Source: an uncultured Methylophaga sp. (lineage in GTDB: Bacteria; Pseudomonadota; Gammaproteobacteria; GCF-002020875). Taken from it: a stretch of 64,000 bases of DNA. Shown here piece after piece: positions 10,105 through 18,218 of the stretch; position 1 is the stretch's first letter; each line of letters opens with the position of its first letter. The notes under the pieces are model-generated. The model saw only the letters and a list, made by a program, of their open reading frames with translations, made no database searches and had not been told where the DNA came from. Location: assembly GCA_937877715.1 (NCBI GenBank), contig CALEHW010000059.1, positions 1-64,000 on the forward strand, given 5' to 3'. Both the position numbers and the translations under genes were made by a program.

Positions 10105-11175
10105 ATGAGGGAAGCAGAAGACAAGCAGCGTATGAAGTCACATTCTCTACATAGCCATTCCGCTCCTTTGGCCTTAACCCCAGGAGAGCCAGCAGGTATA
10201 GGGCCGGATCTGGCTGTTCAGCTGTCGCAGCAGGATCGGGACTACGATATTGTTGCCTTTGCAGACCAGGAGCTTCTGCTCCAGCGTGCAGATGAGCTTA
10301 ATCTTCCTCTCACTGTCACCACTGTGCCCCCTGCCGTGTTTCGTGACAGCTTCCCCATCAGCAGAGATGCCGGAACCATAACGGTACAAAATGTCCCACT
10401 TGAGGCTACAATCCACCCCGGCACTCTTAACCCCAACAGTGCCTCTTACGTGCTGGAGACCATCCGTCTCGCTACCGAAGGGTGTCTTTCTGGTAACTAT
10501 TCCGCTCTAGTAACCGGCCCTATTCACAAGGGAGCGATTAACCAACAGATCCCCTTTAGCGGCCACACCGAATACCTGCAGGCACTTTGTGGAGTGGATG
10601 AGGTGGTGATGATGCTAGCCATCCTTGGCCAACCCCCTGCGGGCGACCTGATCTCCTCTGCTGGCATGGGGCTTCGGGTGGCGCTGGCCACAACCCACCT
10701 CCCCCTGTCCGGGGTTGCTGCAGCTATAACCAGGGAGAAGCTGGAGGGGGTTATCCAAGTTCTCCACCGTGGGCTTGTTGAACAGTTCAACATTTCAAAT
10801 CCTAAAATTCTGGTTGCCGGGCTTAATCCACACGCCGGAGAGGGTGGCCATTTGGGGAGGGAAGAGATCGAGGTAATCAGCCCGGTTCTGCAACAGCTCC
10901 GCTCTTGCGGGATGGATCTGGTTGGCCCCCTCCCTGCCGACACACTGTTTACAGATAAATATCTACAACAGGCTGATGCGGTACTGGCGATGTACCACGA
11001 CCAGGGGTTGCCGGTACTTAAACATGACGGCTTTGGCCGTTCAGTCAACATCACCCTTGGACTCCCCTTCCTCCGCACCTCGGTAGACCACGGCACTGCC
11101 CTGGATCTGGCCGGAACCGGGAAGGCAGATATGGGAAGTCTGGGGGCAGCTATTCAGGTAGCATTGGGGAGATGA
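10105..11175 (+). CDS. pdxA: 4-hydroxythreonine-4-phosphate dehydrogenase PdxA
   Basis: PdxA makes 3-amino-2-oxopropyl phosphate for pyridoxal phosphate synthesis. The homology region opens at LALTPGEPAGIGPDL. Metal and substrate motifs include GHTEYL, the LNPHAGEGG segment and AMYHDQGLPVLKH. The open frame extends upstream to 9937, but that would overlap the Wzz-like gene with unrelated sequence. I chose the ATG at 10105, which has caggag 11 nt upstream and gives 356 residues; the ATG at 10132 (347) is possible. Either is slightly longer than E. coli PdxA (329). It overlaps rsmA by 4 bp (ATGA). Confidence 0.92.
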   Translation: MREAEDKQRMKSHSLHSHSAPLALTPGEPAGIGPDLAVQLSQQDRDYDIVAFADQELLLQRADELNLPLTVTTVPPAVFRDSFPISRDAGTITVQNVPLEATIHPGTLNPNSASYVLETIRLATEGCLSGNYSALVTGPIHKGAINQQIPFSGHTEYLQALCGVDEVVMMLAILGQPPAGDLISSAGMGLRVALATTHLPLSGVAAAITREKLEGVIQVLHRGLVEQFNISNPKILVAGLNPHAGEGGHLGREEIEVISPVLQQLRSCGMDLVGPLPADTLFTDKYLQQADAVLAMYHDQGLPVLKHDGFGRSVNITLGLPFLRTSVDHGTALDLAGTGKADMGSLGAAIQVALGR

Positions 11176-11972
11176 ATCATACCCCGCGCAAACGTTTTGG
11201 CCAGAATTTTCTCCACGACCAGTCCGTTATCCGGAAGATTGTGGCTGCCATCAACCCCCATCCAAGTGACAATCTGGTAGAGATTGGGCCGGGCCGGGGG
11301 GCACTAACCTGCCAGCTACTGCCGCTGGTGAAGAGCATGCATGCCATTGAACTGGATCGGGATCTGATCCCACTGCTGGAGGCTACGTGTCAGCCGGTTG
11401 GAGAGCTGTCCATCCACAGTAGTGATGTATTGAGATTTGAGTTCTCGGAACTCTACCGGGATGGAAAACCGCTACGGATTGTTGGCAATCTCCCCTACAA
11501 CATCTCCACTCCACTGATCTTTCACCTGCTGCAAAATGCAGGGATCATCAGGGATATGCACTTTATGCTGCAGAAGGAGGTGGTAGACAGAATGGCTGCC
11601 ACACCAGGCAATGGTGCCTACGGACGCCTCTCGGTGATGGTGCAGCGCTACTGCCGGGTAGAACGTGTCCTCACCATTGGACCCGGCGCCTTCAACCCTC
11701 CACCCAAGGTCGACTCCTCTGTGGTGCGGCTCACCCCATGGGAGAGCATTCCGGTAATGATCAATGATGAGGAGCGCTTCCAGGAAGTGGTCAGGGCTGC
11801 ATTCTCACAGCGCAGAAAAACCCTGAGAAATAGTCTAAGATCTCTGGTAGCAAGTGAGCAATTCGAAGCTGTCGGGATTGATCCCGTCCGCCGGGCAGAG
11901 ACTCTGAGCCTGGAGGAGTTTGCAAAACTGAGCAACACGGCATCAAATGGAGACCAAGGAGAGAGCAGATGA
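11172..11972 (+). CDS. rsmA: 16S rRNA dimethyladenosine methyltransferase RsmA (KsgA)
   Basis: This enzyme dimethylates the two adjacent adenines of helix 45 in 16S rRNA during late 30S maturation. It is 266 residues with RFGQNFLHD near the N-terminus, SAM motif I EIGPGRGALT, and the catalytic NLPYNIST. The C-terminal domain ends normally. It overlaps both pdxA and the next gene by ATGA junctions, indicating one operon with tight translational coupling. Confidence 0.96.
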   Translation: MNHTPRKRFGQNFLHDQSVIRKIVAAINPHPSDNLVEIGPGRGALTCQLLPLVKSMHAIELDRDLIPLLEATCQPVGELSIHSSDVLRFEFSELYRDGKPLRIVGNLPYNISTPLIFHLLQNAGIIRDMHFMLQKEVVDRMAATPGNGAYGRLSVMVQRYCRVERVLTIGPGAFNPPPKVDSSVVRLTPWESIPVMINDEERFQEVVRAAFSQRRKTLRNSLRSLVASEQFEAVGIDPVRRAETLSLEEFAKLSNTASNGDQGESR

Positions 11973-12403
11973 GCCACTACAGAAAGATCCTTTTGGCGGT
12001 TGATTTTTCCCAGACCTCAGACCATGTCATTGATAGGGCATCCGAGATATCTATCGACTGTGATGCGGAAATTACGCTGGTTCACGTGGCTGAGTATTAT
12101 CAGCATGAATTCAATGTGGGTGTCTATATTCCAGAACTCAATATTGAGGAAGAGCTTATCGAACAATCCAGGAAGAAGCTGCAGAATATTGCGGAGAAGA
12201 TGGATGTTCCAGAGGCTAGGCAGTTAATCGAGGTTGGTTCCCCAAAGGGAGAGATCATAAGGATCGCCGAGGAGCAGGAGTGTGATCTGATTATTATTGG
12301 CAGCCATGGCCGTCACGGCTTGGGGCTAATGATGGGATCAACCGCCAATGGGGTGCTGCACCATGCCCCGTGTGATGTATTGGCCGTACGTATTAAGGAA
12401 TAG
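11969..12403 (+). CDS. Universal stress protein, UspA family
   Basis: This 144-residue single-domain Usp protein begins RKILLAVDFSQTSDHV and carries the ATP-binding C-terminal motif GSHGRHGLGLMMGS, the G-2x-G-9x-G(S/T) form that binds ATP in UspFG-like members. It is probably cytoplasmic and dimeric. It starts inside the rsmA stop (ATGA) and ends one base before the apaH start region. In most gammaproteobacteria this slot holds apaG (a CorD-like protein of about 125 residues); no apaG is present here. Confidence 0.9.
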   Translation: MSHYRKILLAVDFSQTSDHVIDRASEISIDCDAEITLVHVAEYYQHEFNVGVYIPELNIEEELIEQSRKKLQNIAEKMDVPEARQLIEVGSPKGEIIRIAEEQECDLIIIGSHGRHGLGLMMGSTANGVLHHAPCDVLAVRIKE

Positions 12404-12404
12404 T

Positions 12405-13238
12405 ATGTCCATCTATGCGATTGGAGATATCCAGGGATGTCTTGATCAGCTCCTGCGACTTCTCGATAAGGTCCAGTTTAATCCGGATATCGACCAACTC
12501 TGGTTTACCGGTGACCTGGTTAACCGTGGACCGAAATCACTTGAGACTCTACAGTTTGTGCGCTCGCTGGGCAGCGCTGCCGTTACAGTTTTGGGCAACC
12601 ACGATCTCCACCTATTGGCGCTGGCTGAGGGTGACAAGCGTTACACAAATAAATTTGACACCCTGCTCCCAATTATAGAGTCCAATCAAAGAGACGAGCT
12701 GCTGAATTGGCTACGACACCGCCCTCTACTCCACCGTGATAAGGAGTTGGGGTACACATTAATCCATGCCGGACTCCCTCCACAATGGTCTATGGATGAG
12801 GCAATGGTCTATGCAAGAGAGCTGGAGTCGACACTTCAAAGCAGTGATTACCGCAATTTTCTGAGTCAGATGTATGGCAATGAACCGGCGCAGTGGGATG
12901 ATAATCTCAAGGGGATTGATCGTCTGCGTTTTATTACCAACTGCTTTACCCGTCTCCGTTTCTGTTCCGATGATGGTGTGCTAAATCTGAAGAGCAAGGG
13001 CAAAATAGGGTCACAACCTGATGGGTTTTCTCCCTGGTTTCGTATCGCAGAGCGCAAAAGTCGCTCGGAGCGAATCCTGTTTGGTCATTGGTCTACACTT
13101 GGGATTCATAGTGAGGACAATGTCTACCCACTGGACAGCGGCTGCCTCTGGGGCGGGGAGCTGACTGCACTACAGATCGACTGCAATCCGCCAAAGAGGC
13201 GCCAGATCAGCTGCGGGGAGAGTCTGGCTCCGTGGTAG
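12405..13238 (+). CDS. apaH: Diadenosine tetraphosphatase ApaH (symmetrical)
   Basis: ApaH hydrolyses Ap4A to two ADP and can remove Np4 caps from RNA. This 277-residue calcineurin-like phosphoesterase has GDIQGC (7-12), GDLVNRG (36-42) and GNHD (64-67), the metal-binding signature. An open frame reaches upstream to 12348 within the Usp gene, but homology begins MSIYAIGDIQG, so the ATG at 12405, one base after the Usp stop, is the start. Its 3' end overlaps the convergent folA 3' end by 32 bp. Confidence 0.95.
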   Translation: MSIYAIGDIQGCLDQLLRLLDKVQFNPDIDQLWFTGDLVNRGPKSLETLQFVRSLGSAAVTVLGNHDLHLLALAEGDKRYTNKFDTLLPIIESNQRDELLNWLRHRPLLHRDKELGYTLIHAGLPPQWSMDEAMVYARELESTLQSSDYRNFLSQMYGNEPAQWDDNLKGIDRLRFITNCFTRLRFCSDDGVLNLKSKGKIGSQPDGFSPWFRIAERKSRSERILFGHWSTLGIHSEDNVYPLDSGCLWGGELTALQIDCNPPKRRQISCGESLAPW

Positions 13239-13731
13239 CACGCTCCATGGTGATGAAGCTGTAGGGCCAGCGGTTTTTCTCATCTGCCGGGTGATCCTCA
13301 CGCCCCACCTCTTGCCACTCTGACTCAGCCCACTCTGGAAACCAGGCATCCCCATCTATCTCCAGATCTATCATGGTAAGCAATAGTCGATCAGCCTCTG
13401 GCAACAGCTGCCGGTAGAAGGATTCCCCTCCCATTACCATCACTTCTGTAGCCTCTCCAGCCACCTGTATCGCATCCTCAATGGAGTGAACCACATCACA
13501 ACCATCAATAGTTGCTGAACTATCTCTAGTCACCACAATATTCTGTCTGCCGGGAAGAGGTCTACCAATTGAGTCATAGGTCTTGCGCCCCATAAGGATT
13601 GGTTTGCCCATGGTCTGCTCACGGAAGTGCCTCATGTCCGCAGGAAGATCCCACGGCAGGGTGTTGTTGATACCGATCACCCGGTTGTGGGCCATTGCGA
13701 CAATCAGGGTTATGAGTGGCGAACTGCTCAA
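13207..13731 (-). CDS. folA: Dihydrofolate reductase FolA
   Basis: This 174-residue NADPH-dependent enzyme regenerates tetrahydrofolate consumed by the neighbouring ThyA. It shows the N-terminal strand [21 protein letters not shown] with Trp27 and the catalytic Asp32, and the cofactor segment [16 protein letters not shown]. Its start overlaps the thyA stop by 4 bp, giving coupled expression. The 3' end overlaps the opposing apaH by 32 bp, so the C-terminal tails are encoded on both strands. Confidence 0.95.
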   Translation of the reverse strand: MSSSPLITLIVAMAHNRVIGINNTLPWDLPADMRHFREQTMGKPILMGRKTYDSIGRPLPGRQNIVVTRDSSATIDGCDVVHSIEDAIQVAGEATEVMVMGGESFYRQLLPEADRLLLTMIDLEIDGDAWFPEWAESEWQEVGREDHPADEKNRWPYSFITMERATTEPDSPRS

Positions 13732-14522
13732 ACCGCAACAGCCCCCTTGATATGGGGATGCGCCTCATAACCGAGCAGCTCGAAGTCCTCGAATTTGAAG
13801 TCAAAAATGGAGCTCACATCAGGATTTATCTTCATTGTTGGCATAGGATATGTATCTCTACTCAGCTGCAAATCAGTCTGCTCCAGATGGTTTGAGTATA
13901 GATGGGCATCACCCAGGGTATGGACAAAATCCCCCAACTGGAGCCCACACACCTGAGCCATCATCATGGTAAGCAGTGCATATGAGGCGATATTAAACGG
14001 GACGCCCAAAAAGATATCTGCACTGCGCTGGTAGAGCTGGCATGAGAGCTTGCCATCAGCCACATAGAACTGGAAAAAAGCATGGCATGGTGGAAGTGCC
14101 ATATTCTCGATCTCTCCAACATTCCAGGCGGATACAATAATTCTGCGTGAGTCAGGGTTGTTCTTGATCTGCTCCACTACCTGGCTGATCTGGTCAATAT
14201 GCTCCCCACTGGCGGCCGGCCAGGAGCGCCACTGGGAGCCATAGACTGGCCCAAGGTTGCCTTCCCCATCGGCCCACTCATTCCAGATCCTCACCCCGTT
14301 CTCCTGCAGGTAGTGGATATTGGTCTCTCCTGTGAGGAACCAGAGCAGTTCGTGAATGATTGATTTCAGATGTAGTTTCTTGGTGGTTACCAGAGGAAAC
14401 CCCTCTGACAGATCAAAGCGCATCTGATATCCAAAAACGCTCTTGGTGCCGGTTCCGGTACGATCCTCCTTGATAGCACCATGGTCTCGAACATGGCGCA
14501 TTAGATCCAGATACTGCTTCAT
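13728..14522 (-). CDS. thyA: Thymidylate synthase ThyA
   Basis: ThyA methylates dUMP to dTMP using methylene-tetrahydrofolate. It is 264 residues, the same as E. coli. Catalytic Cys146 lies in [12 protein letters not shown], the phosphate-binding arginines 126-127 in [10 protein letters not shown], and the [12 protein letters not shown] segment is intact. A strong Shine-Dalgarno (aggggtgag on the minus strand) precedes the ATG. It leads the thyA-folA pair. Confidence 0.97.
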   Translation of the reverse strand: MKQYLDLMRHVRDHGAIKEDRTGTGTKSVFGYQMRFDLSEGFPLVTTKKLHLKSIIHELLWFLTGETNIHYLQENGVRIWNEWADGEGNLGPVYGSQWRSWPAASGEHIDQISQVVEQIKNNPDSRRIIVSAWNVGEIENMALPPCHAFFQFYVADGKLSCQLYQRSADIFLGVPFNIASYALLTMMMAQVCGLQLGDFVHTLGDAHLYSNHLEQTDLQLSRDTYPMPTMKINPDVSSIFDFKFEDFELLGYEAHPHIKGAVAV

Positions 14523-14619
14523 CTCACCCCTTTTTATGGAAATTATCTGAGAGGGAAATTTACCATATAGGGGAGGCAGAACACAGGGCAGAATTTGGTT
14601 TGGGTGCTACTGAACTGCG

Positions 14620-14883
14620 TCACTCATAATGAGTCCATAATCGGATAACCTTTACGGTCTTTTTTTCCTCAATGACCTGATAAACCAATCTGTGTTGAAT
14701 ATTGATTCTACGAGAGTATAAACCTGCAAGATCTCCCACCAATTTCTCATAAGGTGGTGGATTTTTAAATGGATCAGATTGAATTATGGCCAGAAGTTTT
14801 TTTGCCTTCTCTTTCAATCCCGATGCCAGTTTTTTTGCATCCTTCTGCGCCTGTTTGGTATAAACCAGTCGCCAACTCACCAA
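14620..14883 (-). CDS. yoeB: YoeB/Txe-family mRNA interferase toxin
   Basis: This 87-residue RelE-superfamily toxin would cleave mRNA in the ribosomal A site. Residues matching the YoeB active site are Glu46, Arg65 and a penultimate His85 (LWTHYE). The spacing is nearly that of E. coli YoeB (E46, R65, H83). It overlaps the antitoxin gene by 7 bp, which is typical of coupled type II toxin-antitoxin pairs. The gene looks intact. Confidence 0.92.
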   Translation of the reverse strand: MVSWRLVYTKQAQKDAKKLASGLKEKAKKLLAIIQSDPFKNPPPYEKLVGDLAGLYSRRINIQHRLVYQVIEEKKTVKVIRLWTHYE

Positions 14884-15119
14884 TCTAGTTCCGTTGCACA
14901 GTCAGAAACACTCTCCTCCATCCCCTCTCGAATGGATTCTCTCATTCCTGGAATAGATAGCAGATAGAGTGTCTCATTGATGTCATTCCAGTCACCCTCG
15001 GAGACCAGAACCGCATTATTTCTTTTCCCTGTAATAAAAATAGGCTGATGTGACTGCTCTGCATCATCCATCAGGGTATAGAGTTTTGATCTCGCCTCTG
15101 TAACACTAAGTGTCGTCAT
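14877..15119 (-). CDS. yefM: YefM/Phd-family antitoxin
   Basis: This 80-residue antitoxin begins TTLSVTEARSKLYTLMDDAEQSHQPIFITGKRN, the Phd/YefM DNA-binding fold in which the N-terminal half binds the operator. The acidic C-terminal tail (EGMEESVSDCATELDW) is the likely toxin-neutralising segment. It is first in the operon and probably autoregulates through the palindrome at 15159-15174. Confidence 0.92.
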   Translation of the reverse strand: MTTLSVTEARSKLYTLMDDAEQSHQPIFITGKRNNAVLVSEGDWNDINETLYLLSIPGMRESIREGMEESVSDCATELDW

Positions 15120-15158
15120 AATATCTGGTCTCCAATTCAGCTATCTGATGCCTCTATT

Positions 15159-15174
15159 GTACGGTATAGCGTAC
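15159..15174 (-). promoter_or_regulatory. Candidate YefM operator overlapping the toxin-antitoxin promoter
   Basis: An imperfect palindrome with GTAC at both ends (15159-15162 and 15171-15174) lies 40 bp upstream of the antitoxin start. On the minus strand its centre reads TATACC, a possible -10 box. E. coli YefM binds palindromes with a TGTACA core, so the position and GTAC core fit autoregulation. This is inferred, not shown. Confidence 0.45.
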
Positions 15175-15215
15175 GTAAAGCGCAACAAGGAAAGCCTGAC
15201 TCCATCTATCTTCAT

Positions 15216-15983
15216 CTATCTACGTTTTAGTAGGACTACTCCCAATATCACCATTGGCAGGGAGAGCAGCTGCCCCATGGTGAGCCAGTCGAATGCCAGA
15301 TAGCCGATATGGGCATCCGGGACTCTGGCAAACTCTACTAAAATCCTGAAACTTCCGTAAAAAATCAGGAACATTGCCGAAACAGACATGATCGGGCGCG
15401 GTTTCCCTGAGTATAGCCAAAGAATCAAAAACAGTACAACACCCTCAAGAAAGGCTTCGTAGAGTTGTGAGGGGTGACGAACCAACAACAGTGGATCGGT
15501 ATAGGGAAAGATCATCCCCCACGGCAGATCAGTCTCACACCCCCAGAGCTCGCCGTTGATAAAGTTTCCAATGCGTCCGGTGCCCAACCCAATGGGTACC
15601 AATGGGGCCACAAAATCAGCAATCTGGAAGAATGACTGGCCTATCTTGCGTCCAAACAGCCAGAGCGCAAGCAGCACCCCAAGCAGACCACCATGGAAGG
15701 ACATCCCTCCCTGCCAGATCTTCAGGATATCGAGTGGGTTCTGCAGATATGCGGTCAGGTCGTAGAACAGTATATAGCCGATCCTGCCACCCAGAATCAC
15801 CCCAAGTGCCGCGTAGAAGATGAGGTCACCCACCTGATCACTGCTCCAGATGGAGCCCGGCTGTTTCGCCCTGTAGGACCCTAACCCCCAGGCTGCCAAA
15901 AATCCTATCAGATACATTACCCCATACCAGTAGACCCGTAGTGGGCCAAGATCAAAATATGGTTGAATCTCTGGGGCAATCAT
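15216..15983 (-). CDS. lgt: Prolipoprotein diacylglyceryl transferase Lgt
   Basis: Lgt transfers diacylglycerol from phosphatidylglycerol to the lipobox cysteine of prolipoproteins, the first step before LspA (50928-51428). This 255-residue inner-membrane protein has about seven hydrophobic segments, the essential His97 in SFHGGLLG and Arg137 in the [13 protein letters not shown] signature. Its start overlaps the rlmI stop (TGATG), so the two are cotranscribed. Pal, the small lipoprotein at 29014, and Wza in this window are among its expected substrates. Confidence 0.95.
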   Translation of the reverse strand: MIAPEIQPYFDLGPLRVYWYGVMYLIGFLAAWGLGSYRAKQPGSIWSSDQVGDLIFYAALGVILGGRIGYILFYDLTAYLQNPLDILKIWQGGMSFHGGLLGVLLALWLFGRKIGQSFFQIADFVAPLVPIGLGTGRIGNFINGELWGCETDLPWGMIFPYTDPLLLVRHPSQLYEAFLEGVVLFLILWLYSGKPRPIMSVSAMFLIFYGSFRILVEFARVPDAHIGYLAFDWLTMGQLLSLPMVILGVVLLKRR

Positions 15984-17182
15984 CAGCTAGCTGGCAGCAA
16001 CCGTCCGGTAAAACATTTAATGTACTCCGTCTCCGGAATCGCCGGATGAACCGGATGGTCCGGCCCCTGATGCCCCTCCTCCAACAGGGTCAGATTGCGG
16101 TCAATATGGCGGCTGGACTGCAGCAACATACTCTTCAACTGGGAGCGCTGCAGGTGGTGAGAGCATGAGGCAGTGATGAGGATTCCATCCCGATTCAGTA
16201 GGCGCATCGCTAGCTCATTCACCCTGCGGTAGGCCTGCAATCCGTTTTTCTGATCCTTCTTGCGCTTGATAAAGGCTGGGGGGTCAACAATCACCAGATC
16301 AAACTGCTCTCTGGCTGCCCGTAGCTCCTTGAGTGCGGCAAACACATCCCCGTGCAGGGTCGCCACCCGATCCGTAACCCCATTCAGTGAGGCATTATGG
16401 TGGACCTGCTCCAGGAATTTCTCGGAGCCATCCACACAGAGTACCTCACTGGCCCCAGCAGTTGCTGCCTGCACCCCCCAGCCCCCGATATAGCTGAAGA
16501 GATCCAGCGCCCGCTGCCCCTTTACGTATGATTTCATCCGTTGGCGATTCATCCGATGGTCATAGTACCACCCTGTCTTCTGTCCGGAGCTCAGGGGCAC
16601 CTCAAACTGCACCCCGTTCTCCTCCAGCAGCGCTCGCTCTGGAACCTCCCCCATCACACTCTCAACTATTTGCTCCAGACCCTCAACCTCCCGAGACGAG
16701 GTATCATTCTTCAACAGAATTGCTGCCGGACGGAGCACCTTCTCCAGTGCTGCGATCATTGAGTCCCGAACCCGCTCCATTCCCGCCGTGGTTATCTGTA
16801 CCGAAAGTATCTCTCCAAAGCGGTCCACCACCAGCCCAGGCAAGCCATCTGCCTCACCATGAACCAGGCGATAGTGGGGGGTAGGGAATAGTCGCTCCCG
16901 GATGGAGAGCGCCACCTTCAGGCGGTGGGTAATCAGTGACTGATCCAGGCGATAGGAGGGGTTACGACTCACCAGCCGCGCACAGATCAGGGTGTTGGGG
17001 TTTATATAGCCGTTACCCACAACCTTGCCGTTAGAGGCCTGAATCTCAATCTGATCCCCAGCCCCAAAACCGCTCAGTGGTGTCGCCTTGACATCCACCT
17101 CATTGCTGTAGACCCAGAGATGCCCGCCGCGCAGACGGCGCTCTTCACCTTTTTTTAATTTTAGCGGAGGCAGTTTATTCAT
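15983..17182 (-). CDS. rlmI: 23S rRNA m5C1962 methyltransferase RlmI
   Basis: This 399-residue class I methyltransferase has an N-terminal PUA domain (about 1-80) and a Rossmann domain with motif [22 protein letters not shown] (catalytic motif) and SCSHHL. E. coli RlmI (396 residues) has the same layout. It is upstream of and translationally coupled to lgt. The related RlmK/RlmL proteins have different architectures, so RlmI is the best fit. Confidence 0.9.
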   Translation of the reverse strand: MNKLPPLKLKKGEERRLRGGHLWVYSNEVDVKATPLSGFGAGDQIEIQASNGKVVGNGYINPNTLICARLVSRNPSYRLDQSLITHRLKVALSIRERLFPTPHYRLVHGEADGLPGLVVDRFGEILSVQITTAGMERVRDSMIAALEKVLRPAAILLKNDTSSREVEGLEQIVESVMGEVPERALLEENGVQFEVPLSSGQKTGWYYDHRMNRQRMKSYVKGQRALDLFSYIGGWGVQAATAGASEVLCVDGSEKFLEQVHHNASLNGVTDRVATLHGDVFAALKELRAAREQFDLVIVDPPAFIKRKKDQKNGLQAYRRVNELAMRLLNRDGILITASCSHHLQRSQLKSMLLQSSRHIDRNLTLLEEGHQGPDHPVHPAIPETEYIKCFTGRLLPAS

Positions 17183-17228
17183 AGCTCATCAAAACCTAAG
17201 TTAAGTGTGGTCAAACCTTCAGTCGATC

Positions 17229-17254
17229 AAAAAAGGCGCCCGAAGGACGCCTTT
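17229..17254 (-). terminator. Rho-independent terminator of the dsrE2 gene
   Basis: The stem aaaggcg/cgccttt (17232-17238 with 17248-17254) is followed on the minus strand by a run of six T. It starts 27 bp beyond the dsrE2 stop and separates it from rlmI-lgt. Confidence 0.85.
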
Positions 17255-17280
17255 CCCACCATTATCAATAGTTGATTCGG

Positions 17281-17805
17281 TTAGAGATAGAGTGTCATCG
17301 TATTGGACGCATCACCCGCCTCATCAAAGAAGGTAGCCGCGCCTACAAATTCAACTCCGTCAATGAAGTCACTCTGCTCATAACCGAACAGTTCCACTGT
17401 CATCTGACAAGCCAGAATTTTAACATCAAACTCCTGACACATGGCGCGCAACTCCTCAATCGAGGCAACACCATGATTCTTGGTGCTCTGCAGCATCATC
17501 TTCGATGCGGCCCACTCAAAACCTGGCATGTTGTTCATGAAGATGTTTGGCAGCTTGGGTGCCCAGTCAATCTTGCGTAGCCAATCTGGCCCATAAGGCA
17601 TCTTCATCGGCATTGCCGGATTGCCGGCAGGAGAGACCCGCAGCTTGCTGGTATCTTTCAACAGCAGGTTCAGGCCATAGAAGGTGAAAAACATGGAGAC
17701 CTCTTTGCCCAGCGCAACAGCGGTGCTGCCCAAGATAAAGGGAGGGTAAGCCCAGTCAAGGGTTCCCTTGGTGCAGATCATTGCAACTTTTTCGGTGCCA
17801 GCCAT
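17281..17805 (-). CDS. dsrE2: DsrE2-type sulfurtransferase (DsrE/DsrF-like family)
   Basis: This 174-residue DsrE/F/H-like protein would take part in persulfide relay between sulfur carriers. It has Cys11 near the N-terminus, Cys123 and Cys133; the latter, in KILACQMTVELFGY, is the family's candidate persulfide cysteine. Hydrophobic stretches (about 22-48 and 155-162) fit the membrane-associated DsrE2 type known next to tusA in sulfur oxidisers. It is 96 bp downstream of tusA on the same strand and ends at a strong terminator. No dsrAB, sox or hdr genes are in the window, so the role in sulfur oxidation is inferred from the pair. Confidence 0.82.
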   Translation of the reverse strand: MAGTEKVAMICTKGTLDWAYPPFILGSTAVALGKEVSMFFTFYGLNLLLKDTSKLRVSPAGNPAMPMKMPYGPDWLRKIDWAPKLPNIFMNNMPGFEWAASKMMLQSTKNHGVASIEELRAMCQEFDVKILACQMTVELFGYEQSDFIDGVEFVGAATFFDEAGDASNTMTLYL

Positions 17806-17901
17806 TTTTCATTCCTCTCGCTATCTATACACAAAAACAGCCCAAGAATATCTGAAAGTCCCTAAATATTTCCTAGCCGCTCTTTAACTTACAACCTCAG
17901 A

Positions 17902-18132
17902 TCAAGACTTCTTGATCATGAATACAAACTTGCCGCCCTCTTCACCAGAGGAGATCAGCTCATTACCAGTCTGGTTACAGAATGCCTCGATATCCTTGAC
18001 TGAACCTGGATCAGTTGCAACAACACGCAGAACCTGTCCGGCATCCATGGTATTAATTGTTTTCTTGGTGCGCAAAATTGGTAGTGGACAGTTCAGTCCT
18101 GATGCGTCCAGTTCTTGATCGAAATCAGCCAT
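17902..18132 (-). CDS. tusA: Sulfur carrier protein TusA
   Basis: This 76-residue TusA carries sulfur as a cysteine persulfide on Cys15 of the CPLPIL motif (CPxP). TusA serves tRNA thiolation in E. coli and, in sulfur oxidisers, passes sulfane sulfur to DsrEFH or the Hdr-like system. It has a good Shine-Dalgarno (ggagat, 7 nt before ATG). Its neighbour is dsrE2, the usual partner in sulfur-oxidising bacteria. A rhodanese gene, often third in this set, is absent. Confidence 0.9.
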   Translation of the reverse strand: MADFDQELDASGLNCPLPILRTKKTINTMDAGQVLRVVATDPGSVKDIEAFCNQTGNELISSGEEGGKFVFMIKKS

Positions 18133-18218
18133 TCTTTATCTCCATTGGTCTGTTAAGCTAAATAAAAAAGAGATTATGCACCAAAACGGGGTTGAGATAC
18201 ATAACCAACACTAAAAAT

